From contig NC_134685.1 of the NCBI RefSeq assembly GCF_024713945.1, positions 3,157,001 through 3,221,000 of the forward strand: DNA of 64,000 nucleotides, in the 5' to 3' direction. A program made the position numbers and the translations under genes. Shown here one piece after another: positions 28,735-40,567 of this stretch. Numbering within the stretch: the stretch's first letter is position 1; each line of letters starts with the position of its first letter. The notes below the pieces were generated by a model. That model was not told where the DNA came from, ran no database searches, and saw only the letters and a program-made list of their open reading frames with translations. The DNA comes from Dermatophagoides farinae (lineage: Eukaryota; Arthropoda; Arachnida; Sarcoptiformes; Pyroglyphidae).

Positions 28735-30675
28735 ATGCATAATCTTTTTAAAGAATTTTTTGCCGAATTAATCGGCACAGCCATTCTTATGGTAAGTTTT
28801 TGATTTTTTTTCCACCAAAAATAATCGAAATCATTTGATTTGATGATTTATGAGTGATGTGGTGATGATTTCAAAAAAAAAATCGATATTCAAGATGATG
28901 ATAATATATATCCAATTGACACTAATTAATTTTGAGATTCATGATTACTTTAAAATTTTTTAAAATCCAATATATCTAATCTAATCGAATCGAATTGAAT
29001 CTAAATTTTATTGCTACAGCTATTAGGTATTAGTGGTGCTGCATGTACAGTACTAACGAAAGCACCGATGAATCTGGCATGTGCTTTTGGTTATGCATTC
29101 GGTGTGATTATTGCCTCCATATTTGCTGGACCTATTTCCGGTTGGTTTTTTTGTTGTCATTGTTGTTGTTGTTTATATTTGAGAATTTTTCTCTTTGCTT
29201 TTCTTTAGGTGCCCATATTAATCCTGCAATTACAATTGCATTTTCAGTGATTGGAAAATTTCAATGGCGTAAAGTACCAGTGTATTTGATTGCACAATAC
29301 ATTGGTTCATTTATTGGTTCAGCATTGGCATATTCAATCTATTTTGAAGCGATTCATGGTTTTGATCTGGATAATGGTTATAATAATGATAACATAACTG
29401 AACCATCAATGATTACGGCTGGTATATTCATAACAATGCCAGCCAATCAACATACAACAATTTTACCAGCAATTTGGGATCAAATAATCAGTACAGCATT
29501 GCTTGTTTATGCCATACTATTCATTGGTGATGAATTGGCCACACCAAAATTGCTACAAACATTAACAACTGGATTATTAATACTTACATTCATCATTGGT
29601 TTCAATTATAATTGTGGTGCCATTCTGAATCCAGGTATGTGAAAATGATTTTTTACACCTGTTTGTTTTTGTGACATATGATATATGTCATATGTTTTTG
29701 ATCTCAAAAATAATAATAAAAAAAAAATCTCATCCATTTCATTTGACATTTGTCAAACAAAGAAAAAAAAATCGATAATTCATTGGTAATAAAAAAAAAA
29801 TTTTGTTTTGTTTTTTATATTTTCTTGACAAAAACCAAAATCGATATTGAAAATTCATTGTCAAGGTCTGACGTTTTAAACATTTGAACTTTTAAATTTT
29901 TCATCTGATGACAAATATCGATAAAAAAAAAGAGTTAAAACAAGATGAAAAGAAAGGTCATCAACACATGTGTACAGAAAGAATTTTAAAAAAGTGACCA
30001 TACCACATACCATTCAAAGTTTAATGATTTCCGACCATTTTTTTTTTTGTATTTCCATAGCTCGAGATTTAGCTCCACGGATTCTTTTATCGTTCATCGG
30101 CTACGAATCAAGAGTGTTTGAGTATGTTTAAAATGTTTCCGCAGATTTTTTTTCTCGTTTTTTTAATTAATTAAATTTTTCTTGACATCTTGTGGTTTTA
30201 GACCTTTGAATTATAATTTCTGGTGGGCAGTCGGTATTGTTGCGCCGCATTCTGGTGCAATAATTGGTGCAATTGGTTATTTTTATATGGCCAAAATGAG
30301 ACAATCATTTGTGGATGGTGATAATATTTTCAGCCTGGCCAATGCAGATATTATTCAAGCAAAAAGTATTTCATTAAATAATTCATCATCACAAGAAAAT
30401 GGCCGCATTATTAATCATCATCATAATCATCACCAACAACAACAAATGACAAATCGACAGGTATGAATTATGAGCAGATTCAATTTGATTTGAAAATTCA
30501 TTAACGAGTCAATTTCTATATACATTAGATGTTTCATGATAAAGTAAATACTGAATTTCAATCAATAATTCTCGAGAAGATGAAGAAGAAACGAAATTCG
30601 GACCATTTCGATATTCGAAATCAGTATTTTGGAATGCTGGACGATGAAAACAATTTCCTGATTTTCCATGATTAA
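28735..30675 (+). CDS. Aquaglyceroporin (MIP family channel)
   Basis: Six exons: 28735-28791, 29020-29140, 29209-29634, 30061-30121, 30202-30460 and 30529-30675, coding for 356 residues; all phases join. The protein would form a six-helix membrane channel for glycerol and water. The first pore motif is SGAHINPAIT (NPA 64-66) and the second NPARDLAPR (NPA 200-202). The aspartate right after the second NPA-Arg (D204) is the mark of the glycerol-permeable branch rather than strict water channels. The exon 1 ATG starts a Phe-rich helix (EFFAELIGTAIL), the usual start of TM1. The C-terminal tail of about 100 residues is long, with His/Gln runs, and looks lineage-specific. Donors include GTAAGT, GTTGGT, GTATGT and GTATGA. 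The permeated solute is inferred from the family. Confidence 0.9.
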
Positions 30676-31084
30676 TAATTTTTATATATTCATACCATAC
30701 ATTGGCATATAATTGGAATTTTGGCTTTTTAACAAAAATTTTTTTTTTGCTCGGTTAAAATAAATTGAAAATTTTCTAAATAAAATCATTCTCTAGATTT
30801 CTTTCGGAAGTGAATATGAAAAAGATGATTAAATAGATAGAATATAGAATTAACTTACTTTTAAAATGATCAAATCTTTTGAAAAAATAAACAGTAAAAA
30901 TCAAACAATTCGAATTCAAGAATTCTGATACGTCCTATATGAACAACACATTCAATGCTGCTCAAATTCATTTTGATTTTGGACCGGTCCGTGAATTTTT
31001 TTTTTCATCTGAATTTTTTGTTTGAATTTTTTTTTTGTTTTGAAATTTTCATTGATCATTGAGAATTAATTTTCTATTATCAAA
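30676..31084 (+). promoter_or_regulatory. Aquaglyceroporin 3' UTR and Brr2 promoter
   Basis: A 409-bp spacer between two same-strand genes. AATAAA at 30779-30784, about 105 bases after the aquaglyceroporin stop, is a likely polyadenylation signal. A perfect 10-bp palindrome GGACCGGTCC lies at 30981-30990, about 100 bases before the Brr2 ATG; it is GC-rich in an AT-rich setting and may be a transcription factor site. Confidence 0.45.
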
Positions 31085-34000
31085 ATGGCTGATGCTGCTG
31101 CACGATCGCAGCAATTTGATTATCGAGCCGTGAGTTTTTAAATTTAAATTGTTCATTTTGTTTATTATGTTGTTTTGATTAATCAAATTTTTTTCTTTTG
31201 TTTTAGAATTCTAATTTGGTTCTTCAAGCTGATACCCGTCTCATTGAACGTCGACCACGAGATGAAGCAACGGGTGAAGTTGTATCATTAGTCGGTAAAT
31301 TGACTACAATCAAAATGGGTGATCGTTATCAACGTACAAAACCACAAATGGAAGGTAAACCATCGAAAAAATCATCATCACATCATCATTCGGATGGTAA
31401 TATGATGAAAATGAAGAAATCATTATTATCCGAAGATATAACCGAATCGATGGGAATACTTTATCATCCAAAAACACCCGAAACACGTGAAACATATGAG
31501 TTAATATTGGCATTTATATCCGAAATGCTTGGTGATCAACCAAGAGATGTACTTTGTGGTGCTGCCGATGAAATTCTTCAAGTAATGAAAGCAGATAATA
31601 CTAAAGAAAAGGAAAAGAAAAAAGAATGTGAAGCTTTATTAGGTGCATTAGTGACGGAAAAATTTTCCATGCTATCCGGTCTTTGTCGAAAGATAACCGA
31701 TTTTAATTTTGAAGATGATAATAATCAAAATAATCATGCAAATGGTGATGGTAATCTTGATGATACCTATGGTGTAAATGTACAATTTGAAGAATCCGAT
31801 GAAGAAGAATTCGAAGGCATGACAAATGAAATTCGTGATGATGAAGATGATGAAGAAGAAGGTGAAGAAGCAGCTATAGATACGGCTATTAAAGCAGCAT
31901 CAAATACAGCCGCTGCTACTGCCAGTTCTTCTGTTGGTGGTTCGGCAACGAATTCATCAAATGAACCAATGGCTAAAATACGTAAAGGTAAAGATACAAA
32001 TGTTCATCCACGTGAAATCGATGCATATTGGCTTCAACGTAAATTGAGCAAATATTTTGATGATCCGGTGGCTGCACAATCAAAAGCAGCTGAAGTGTTG
32101 AAAATACTGAAAACAGCACGTGATGATCATGAAGTAGAAATACAGCTTATCGTGTTACTTGGTTTTGATCTTTTTGATTTTATTAAACTTTTACATCATA
32201 ATCGACAAACGATATTATTTTGCACAATGTTGGCACAAGCACAACGTCAATCGGAAAAGGCAAAAATTATTGAAAAAATGAAAAGCGATCCAGATTTGAT
32301 GGAAATTTTGAAAAAACTTGAAACAAGTCAAACAGATACATCATCATCATCATTGGATCATTCAAAAGATTCTGCTCCATCTAAAACGGCGGCTACTAAT
32401 GAAGATGAAGAAGACAGTATTTTTTCTGATAAAGTAAAAATGTTAGATCTTGAAGATCTTAGTTTTCAACAAGGATCACATTTTATGGCAAATAAACGTT
32501 GTCAATTACCCGAAGGTAGTTATCGTCAACAACGTAAAGGATGTGAAATTATTCATGTACCAGCATTGAAACCAAAACCATTCGATCCGGATGAAACATT
32601 GGTGCCGATAAATAAATTACCACGTTATGTTCAATCAGCATTTGATGGTTTTAAAACATTGAATCGTATCCAATCACGTTTAGCACCAACATTGTTGGAA
32701 ACAGATGAAAATCTATTGGTCTGTGCTCCTACTGGTGCTGGTAAAACCAATGTTGCATTGTTGACAATGATGCGTGAAATTGGTAAACATATTGATCCAA
32801 CTACTGGCCTAATAAATACAGATGAATTTAAAATTGTTTATATTGCACCAATGAAATCATTAGTACAGGAAATGGTTGCAAATTTCTCCAAAAGACTATC
32901 CAGTTATAATATTAAAGTTGGTGAATTAACTGGTGATCATCAACTGAGTACGGAACAAATCGTTCAAACACAGATTATTGTTTGTACTCCAGAAAAATGG
33001 GATGTTATCACACGTAAAGGCGGTGAACGTTCATATACACAAATTGTACGTTTAATCATATTTGATGAAATTCATCTTCTTCATGATGAACGTGGACCAA
33101 TCCTGGAATGTCTTGTTGCACGTATGATTCGTTCAATTGAAACAACACAGGAAGATATCCGTTTAGTTGGCCTATCGGCTACATTACCAAATTATGAAGA
33201 TGTTGCCACATTTCTACGTGTTGATCTAAAGAAAGGTTTATTTTATTTTGACAATAGTTTCCGACCTGTACCATTGGAACAACAATATATTGGTATTACT
33301 GAAAAGAAAGCGGTGAAAAGATTTCAATTAATGAATGAATTGTTGTATGAAAAAACCTTGGAACATGCTGGCCGTAATCAATTATTGATTTTTGTTCATT
33401 CACGCAAAGAAACCGGAAAAACGGCACGTGCTTTACGTGATATGTGTCTTGAAAATGATACACTTGGAATGTTTTTGAAAGAAAATTCTGCTTCAACCGA
33501 AGTTTTAAGATCTGAAGCTGAACAAGTAAAAAATCTGGAATTAAAAGATCTACTTACCTATGGTTTTGCTATCCATCATGCCGGTATGACACGTGTTGAT
33601 CGTACATTGGTTGAAGATTTATTTGCTGATCGCCATATACAGGTATTGGTTTCAACGGCCACATTAGCTTGGGGTGTCAATCTGCCTGCACATACGGTCA
33701 TTATCAAAGGTACCCAGGTTTATAATCCAGAAAAAGGTCGTTGGATTGAATTGGGTGCTCTGGATGTAATGCAAATGCTTGGTCGTGCTGGTCGGCCACA
33801 ATATGATACACTTGGTGAAGGAATCCTGATTACACAGCATTCTGAATTACATTATTATCTATCATTATTGAATCAACAGCTACCTATTGAATCACAATTG
33901 ATATCAAAATTACCAGATTTATTGAATGCTGAAATTGTTTTGGGCAATATTCAAAATGTTAAAGATGCCGTTAATTGGTTAGGTTATACCTATCTTTATG

Positions 34001-37000
34001 TTCGTATGCTACGCAATCCAACATTATATGGTATTTCGTATGATCTGTTGAAAGAAGATCCAACACTAGAACAATATCGTACAAATCTTATCTATACGGC
34101 TGCATCTGTTTTGGATAAATGTAATCTAATACGTTTTGATAGAAAATCCGGTAATATTCAAGGCACCGAATTGGGTCGTATTGCATCACATTATTATTGT
34201 TCTACTGAAACAATGTCGATATATAATCAATTTCTTAAGCCAACATTATCAGAAATTGAATTATTCCGTGTATTTGCGTTATCAGCAGAATTTAAAAACA
34301 TTACCATACGTGAAGAAGAAAAATTAGAGCTACAAAAATTAATGGAACGTGTACCGATACCGATAAAAGAATCGATTGAAGAACCATCAGCTAAGGTTAA
34401 TGTATTGTTACAGGCATACATATCACAATTGAAACTTGAAGGTTTAGCATTAATGTCCGATATGGTTTATGTAACACAATCAGCAGCAAGATTAGTACGT
34501 GCTATATATGAAATTGTTTTGTTTAGCGGATGGGCAGAAATGGCTGATAAAACATTATCATTATGTAAAATGATTGATCGTCGTATGTGGCAATCATTGT
34601 CACCATTACGGCAATTTAAACGTATACCAGAAGAAGTGATAAAAAAATTGGAGAAAAAAGGTTTCCCATTCGAACGGCTATTTGATCTTGGACCGAATGA
34701 AATTGGTGAATTATTACGATTACCGAAAATGGGCAAATTGGTTCACAAATATATTCATATGTTTCCAAAATTGGAACTTTCTGCTCATATTCAACCGATA
34801 ACAAGATCAACATTGAAAGTTGAACTTACCATACAACCAGATTTTCAATGGGATGAACGTATACATGGAAATTCGCAGGCATTCTGGATCATTGTCGAAG
34901 ATGTTGATAGTGAAGTTATACTGCATCATGAATATTTTTTACTTAAACAAAAATATTCACAAGATGAACATATTGTTAAATTTTTCATACCAATTTTTGA
35001 TCCATTACCGCCACAATATTTTATACGTGTAACATCCGATCGATGGATTGGTGCCGAAACCGTTTTTCCTGTTTCGTTTCGTCATTTAATTTTGCCGGAA
35101 AAATTTACGCCACCAACTGAATTATTGGATCTTCAGCCATTACCATTATCGGCATTTCGTAATGTTCAATTTGAACGTCTTTATAAAAATGATTTTCATT
35201 CATTCAATTCAATACAAACACAGGTATTCAATTCATTATACAATACAAATGATAATGTATTTATTGGTGCACCAAATGGTAGTGGTAAAACTGTTTGTGC
35301 TGAAATATCCATATTGCGTTTGTTTATGGTGGCAAAGGAAGCAAAATGTGTTTATGTAACACCTAAACAACAATTGGCACAAATAATTCATTCACAATGG
35401 AATAGAAAATTTGCATCGTTAGAAAAATCTGTCGTATTACTTACTGGCGATACAACTGTTGATTTGAAATTATTGGCTAAAGGTGATATTGTAGTCACTA
35501 CGCATGAAAAATGGGACCTATTATCAAGACGTTGGAAGAAAAGTAAACATGTCCAAAATGTTAATCTATTCATTGCCGATGATCTACAGCTATTGGGTGG
35601 TCAAGATGGTCCTGTTTATGAAATCATTTGTTCACGTATTCGTTATATGTCATCACAGATTGAAAAATCTATACGTATAGTTGCATTATCATCACCGATT
35701 GCCAATGCAAAAGATATCGCACAATGGCTTGGTTGTAGCCATGGTCATACATTTAATTTTCATCCAAGTGTTCGACCATTACCATTGGAGATTAATATAC
35801 GTGGTTTTAATCAAACACATAATACAACACGTTTGTTAGCAATGTCCAAGCCTGTTTATCAAACCATTTTAAGTCGGTCATTACAGAATTCCGTGTTGAT
35901 ATTTGTTCCATCACGTCGGCAGGCACGATTAACTGCAATCGATATGCTTACATATGCAGCAGCGGATGCAAGACCAAATCGTTTTTTACATTGTGAAGAA
36001 GATGATGAAAATTTTCAAAAATTTCTTAAAGAAATAACTGATCCAACTCTACGGGAAACCATTTCCAATGGTGTTGCATATCTACATGAAGGTACTAAAA
36101 TGAAAGATCGAAGAATTATTGAAACATTATTTGAAGCCGAAGCTATACAAATTATTGTCATATCAGCCAATCTTTGTTGGTCAACAACAATATCGGCCCA
36201 TTTGGTATTGATTATGGATACACAATTCTATAATGGACGTATACATTCATATGAAGATTATCCAATATCGGATATTATACAAATGGTTGGACATTCTGGT
36301 CGTAATTCATTGCGTAATGATGAATGCTCTAAATGTGTTATATTTTGTCAGAATACCAAAAAAGAATTTTTCAAAAAATTTCTACTTGAACCATTACCAA
36401 TTGAATCACATTTAGATCATTCATTACATGATCATTTTAATGCTGAAATTGTTACCAGAACAGTTGAAAATAAACAAGATGCAGTGGACTATCTAACATG
36501 GACTTTCCTGTATCGTCGTATGTCCAAGAATCCAAATTATTATAATCTATCTGGACTAACACATCGTCATTTATCGGATCATCTTTCGGAATTGGTTGAA
36601 AATACATTAAAAGATCTTGAAGATTCTAAATGTATATCGATTGAAAATGATATTGATTTAAGTCCATTGAATTTTGGAATGATTGCTGCTTATTATTACA
36701 TACATTATTCGACAATTGAGTTGTTTAGTTTATCATTGAATGCAAAAACTAAAATTCGTAATCTAATTGAAATTATTAGTAGTGCATCTGAATATGAAAA
36801 CATACCGATTAGACATCGTGAAGATGGTATTCTACAACAATTACATTCAAAAGTGCCGAATAAAATACCACAAGCCAAAATGTCTGATCCACATACGAAA
36901 GCTAATCTGTTGATTCAAGCTCATCTATCACGAATATCATTGTCAGCAGAATTACAACAAGATTCCGAAGAGATTGTAATGAAAACTATTCGCCTGATTC

Positions 37001-37809
37001 AAGCATGTGTTGATGTTATCAGTTCGAATGGATGGCTTACACCGGCAATTGCTGCCATGGAATTGGCACAAATGATCACACAGGCAATGTGGAATAAAGA
37101 TTCTGTATTGAGACAATTGCCACATTTCACAACCGATATTATTGAACGTTGCACTCGAAATGATATCAACATTATATTCGATCTAATGGATATGGATGAT
37201 GATGATCGAATTAAATTGCTAAAATTGGATGATAATAAATTAATGGATGTAGCAAGATTCTGTAATCGTTATCCAAATATTTCATTAGAACATGAAATAT
37301 TGGATAAAGATTCTATCGAAAGGTTTGTACATAGAGAATTTTTTCTAAAATTTTCGATTCTAATATTTTGATGATTTAGTGATTCACCTGTAAATGTTAT
37401 GGTCTATCTTGAACGTGAAGATGATATGGTTGGTCCAGTGATTGCACCATTCTTTCCACAGGTAATTTTCATTTTCATTTTTTTTGATCACACTAATTGA
37501 TTGATTTGTTATTTTTGTTTGAAACAGAAACGTGAAGAAGGATGGTGGCTAGTGATTGGTGATACAAAAACCAATACATTAATATCGATAAAACGGATAT
37601 CATTACAGAAAAAGGCCAAAGTTAAATTGGATTTTGAAGCACCAGCAACAAGTGGTCATTATAATTATATGCTTTATTTTATGTGTGATTGTTATATGGG
37701 TTGTGATCAGGAATATAAATTTGAATTGAATGTACGTGAACAACCGGCTAAATTATCATCATCATCGAATCGAAAACGTAAAGCATCCGAACAAGATAAT
37801 GATCAATAA
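31085..37809 (+). CDS. Brr2: U5 snRNP 200-kDa helicase Brr2 (SNRNP200)
   Basis: Exons 31085-31129, 31207-37322, 37380-37461 and 37528-37809 give 2174 residues, close to the roughly 2136 of the human protein. The nuclear spliceosomal Ski2-like RNA helicase unwinds U4/U6 snRNA to activate the spliceosome. Residues 14-25 ([11 protein letters not shown]) match the family N-terminus. The first RecA cassette has Walker A (APTGAGKT, 522-529), DEIH (635-638), SAT (672-674) and MLGRAGRP, followed by a Sec63 module. The second cassette has GAPNGSGKT (1369-1377) but DDLQ (1473-1476) where the active cassette has DEIH, and VALSSPI for SAT. This fits the known inactive C-terminal cassette, which serves as a regulatory platform; a second Sec63 module completes the protein. 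Introns are 77, 57 and 66 bp. The 5' exon encodes 15 residues and joins in phase 0. Confidence 0.97.
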
Positions 37810-38175
37810 TCATATTCATAATAATAATAATAATAATAATCTTTGCATCTTTTGATAATTAAACTTGAAAATAATTTCAATTTATTTCATCATCAATTGA
37901 ATTTTGAAAAAGATAAAAAAAAATCTCGAATCTAACAGTTTTATATCATAGGTGTTTCAATCATCATCATCATTAATAATCATGATGATTAAAAATAAAA
38001 TTAAATTTTTTTTTTCATTCATTTTCATTAATCACATATTGTTGTTTGTTGAAATTCGTTGTTGGTTGTTGTTTATTCTCTAATGTTTTTTTTGATATAC
38101 AATTTTCTTGTGGCAAAAAAAGCAAGAGAAAAATTGATTGATTGAAGTTGAACGTTTTTTAAAAAAAAAAATCAA
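37810..38175. other. Convergent 3' UTRs of Brr2 and Cks1
   Basis: A 366-bp spacer between tail-to-tail genes. AATAAA at 37994-37999 could serve Brr2. TTTATT at 38072-38077 reads AATAAA on the minus strand and could serve Cks1. Otherwise only A/T-rich simple sequence. Confidence 0.5.
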
Positions 38176-38535
38176 TCAATTGGCAAGAAATTCTGCCTTA
38201 TCCGCTTCAATCTGTTTTGCTTGTGATGGTACAGTAGTTTTACCAGTGATTGGACGACGAAATAATAGTATATGTGGTTCTGGATCATGTATCATATAAT
38301 GTATCCAACCTTGACTTTGTGTTACGCCCAATGCACGCCATTCAGCTTCAGTCATTAGATGTGTTTTTGGAATTAATTTTGCATATTCTTTAGGCAGAAC
38401 AACATGTCTATGGAACAATAGAAAACAAAAATTCCAATTAGATTAGATTAAAAAAAACATCATTGCATCATACCTATATTCATATTTATCATCATAATAA
38501 CGTTCTGAATAGTAGAAATCTTTATTAGACGACAT
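38176..38535 (-). CDS. Cks: Cyclin-dependent kinase regulatory subunit Cks1
   Basis: Two exons, 38535-38474 and 38407-38176, encode 97 residues. Cks proteins bind CDK-cyclin complexes and use a phosphate-binding pocket to help multisite phosphorylation and ubiquitin-ligase targeting. The sequence is near-canonical: [20 protein letters not shown] from exon 1, then [32 protein letters not shown] and [23 protein letters not shown] is the hinge segment involved in the beta-exchanged dimer. The intron splits the arginine codon in phase 2, with a GTATGA donor. A C-terminal tail of about 20 residues after FRRP is variable in the family. It lies next to a B-type cyclin on the same strand, and its upstream region shares a 15-mer with the cyclin B/KIF23 spacer. 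Confidence 0.98.
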
Positions 38536-39213
38536 GATTGATGGATGATTCGTACAAATAAATTGGTAATTGAAAATCAATCGAAAAAAAAAATTTCACA
38601 AGATTAAATTTTTTGTTTCGATCGAAAAATTTTTTTTTTCAAAGCTTGAGTAAAAAACAAATCAAACACTAAAATTCGAATGGCGCGTAAACGTTATGAG
38701 CTGCCCATAATACACACACACACGCTTAAATTGGCCGTTTATGAAAACACATTTGTGTGGTAGTAGCAATTTTTTTTTAGTGAGAAAAAAAAACATCCAC
38801 CACCACACTACATACATTGATGCTTCTAACTACTACTACTACTACTACTTGTATATATTCACGTTTAAAATTTGAAAATTTTCCTGCACCATTCAGAAAT
38901 GACGTTACAAAAATTGAAAATTTGATCAAATTATCATGATTTAAAAATTAAATTTTTACGAAAATTGAATTTTATTGAATTGAAAAATAATAAATTGCTA
39001 TAAAAACGGAAAAAATGATGATAATGATGATGATAAGACGTTCAATAAGCGATGTTAATATTTCATTGTCACACAAATGTTTTTCCATATCATCAAAAAA
39101 AAAGATGATTAATCAATCATCATCATCATAATGTTTAAAGTAGAGTGATGATGATGAAAAATTCAAATACAAAAATGAAATGGAAAAAAAATCGAGATAA
39201 TTATATACGTTGT
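38536..39213 (-). promoter_or_regulatory. Cks1 upstream region and cyclin B 3' UTR
   Basis: A 678-bp spacer between two minus-strand genes. On the Cks1 side it holds TTCGAA (38675-38680) next to GGCGCG (38682-38687), resembling a CDE/CHR cell-cycle module, and the 15-mer AAATTGGCCGTTTAT (38728-38742). On the cyclin side, TTTATT at 38971-38976 (AATAAA on the minus strand) is about 240 bases past the cyclin stop and could be its poly(A) signal. Confidence 0.5.
38728..38742 (-). promoter_or_regulatory. Shared CCAAT + Myb-type 15-mer upstream of Cks1
   Basis: On the minus strand the site reads ATAAACGGCCAATTT: an AAACGG Myb-type core joined to a CCAAT box. It lies about 193 to 207 bases upstream of the Cks1 ATG. 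The identical 15 bases recur at 41427-41441 in the cyclin B/KIF23 spacer. NF-Y boxes and Myb/MuvB sites are known features of G2/M promoters; the role here is inferred. Confidence 0.55.
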
Positions 39214-40567
39214 TTACATAGCCAATTTTTTGATGATACGCATAGAATTTGGTGATAGATTACTTATGCTCATACATTTGGATGATGAATATTTTTTACG
39301 GCAATTCTGTATTCAAAAAAAAAAAAGATTTCAACATGGATTAGTGGAAAAAAATGACCAGAAAGAAATTACCTGATGTTTAGAAGTTTCGGATGAAATA
39401 ATCAAACGACATAGATAGCCAGAATGTTTACGAACATCATGAATTGTATATCCAGTATAATATTCAATAGTTGGTGTCCAAATCGATGTTTCCATTGGAT
39501 CGTTCGGTTTTTCGTCATTATTATTATTCAATTCAAGTGCTACATATAGTGAAGTTGCAGCAATCAATGATGGTAACCATTGTGCACATTGATAATCAAT
39601 AACGGATAATTCACAAAAAAATTTACCCATCATATGTACACGTGAATCAGCCTGTGCGGCTTTTGAACCACGTCGTAGAAAATACAATGGTGATGGTCCA
39701 CTTAATTCGAAATTTGTCACTTTAAGTATACGAATTTCCATTCGTAATATGTCACGTTTTGTATAAAGATTATCACAAATGATGACAAAATCTTTGATTT
39801 CTGGATAAAAAATTTCTTCATATTTGGCTGCAACAAATATTGCCGTAGCACCCAATAATTGTAGTTGATTTTTTTCCACCGATTCACGTGCTAAAACACG
39901 ATCAACAATCGATATGGCCAAATAAAGTGTTTCAGGTGACAAATGAAAACTACGATGTATACCATTGATCCAATTGACAAGAACAGCACGCATATTTGGT
40001 GTGACAACATTATGAATTGAAAGAAAATTTGTTTCCAATGCCAATGATTTCTATTTCAAAAAAAGAAAGAAAAAGAAAACGATAGAACAAAATCATTAAT
40101 TTGATCATTTAAAATTGGTGAGAGAAAAAAAAATCCAACTCTACCTCAAGCTGATGAAGATATTGATAGATATCGGGAGCATAATCACTCAATAAAAAAC
40201 AATTGGATTCATTGTCAATATTTTCAATTTTTGGTTTAACTGGCTCTTGTCGTTTTGGTTGTTGTTGCTGTTGTTTTTGTTCAATCTTATCCGTACAGGA
40301 AGCGGAGGGTAATAAAGATGAAACCATACGTTTTTGTTGGATACCACCGACACCACCACCACCACCACAACCACCACCAGCAGCAACAACAGCACCACTG
40401 ATACGTGATTTGAATACGGGAATTTTTGAACGAAAATTCAGACCATTTTCTTGTTCACTGATATGTCGAGATAATTTTAGATTAGCAATTTGATCATTGA
40501 TTGTATTCGTTGGTTTTAATGGCAATGGAACAGCAGCATTTGTTCGTGCTCGAAGTGGTTGAATCAT
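39214..40567 (-). CDS. CycB: G2/mitotic-specific cyclin B
   Basis: Three exons: 40567-40145, 40050-39373 and 39306-39214, encoding 397 residues, all joined in phase 0. Cyclin B activates CDK1 for entry into mitosis. The cyclin fold begins at DIYQYLHQLE; exon 2 carries NMRAVLVNWI (MRAIL-type CDK-binding helix), ETLYLAISIVDR, KYEEIFYPEI and the B-type signature PLYFLRRGSKA. The last exon gives KKYSSSKCMSIS, matching the conserved NKY..SK segment of B cyclins. The N-terminus (1-141) is Gly- and Gln-rich. I find no RxxL destruction box or KEN box in it. An acceptor (TTTTCAG, ending at 40597) lies just upstream of the ATG and the frame stays open back to it, so the true N-terminus could start in an undetected upstream exon. 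Confidence 0.95.
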
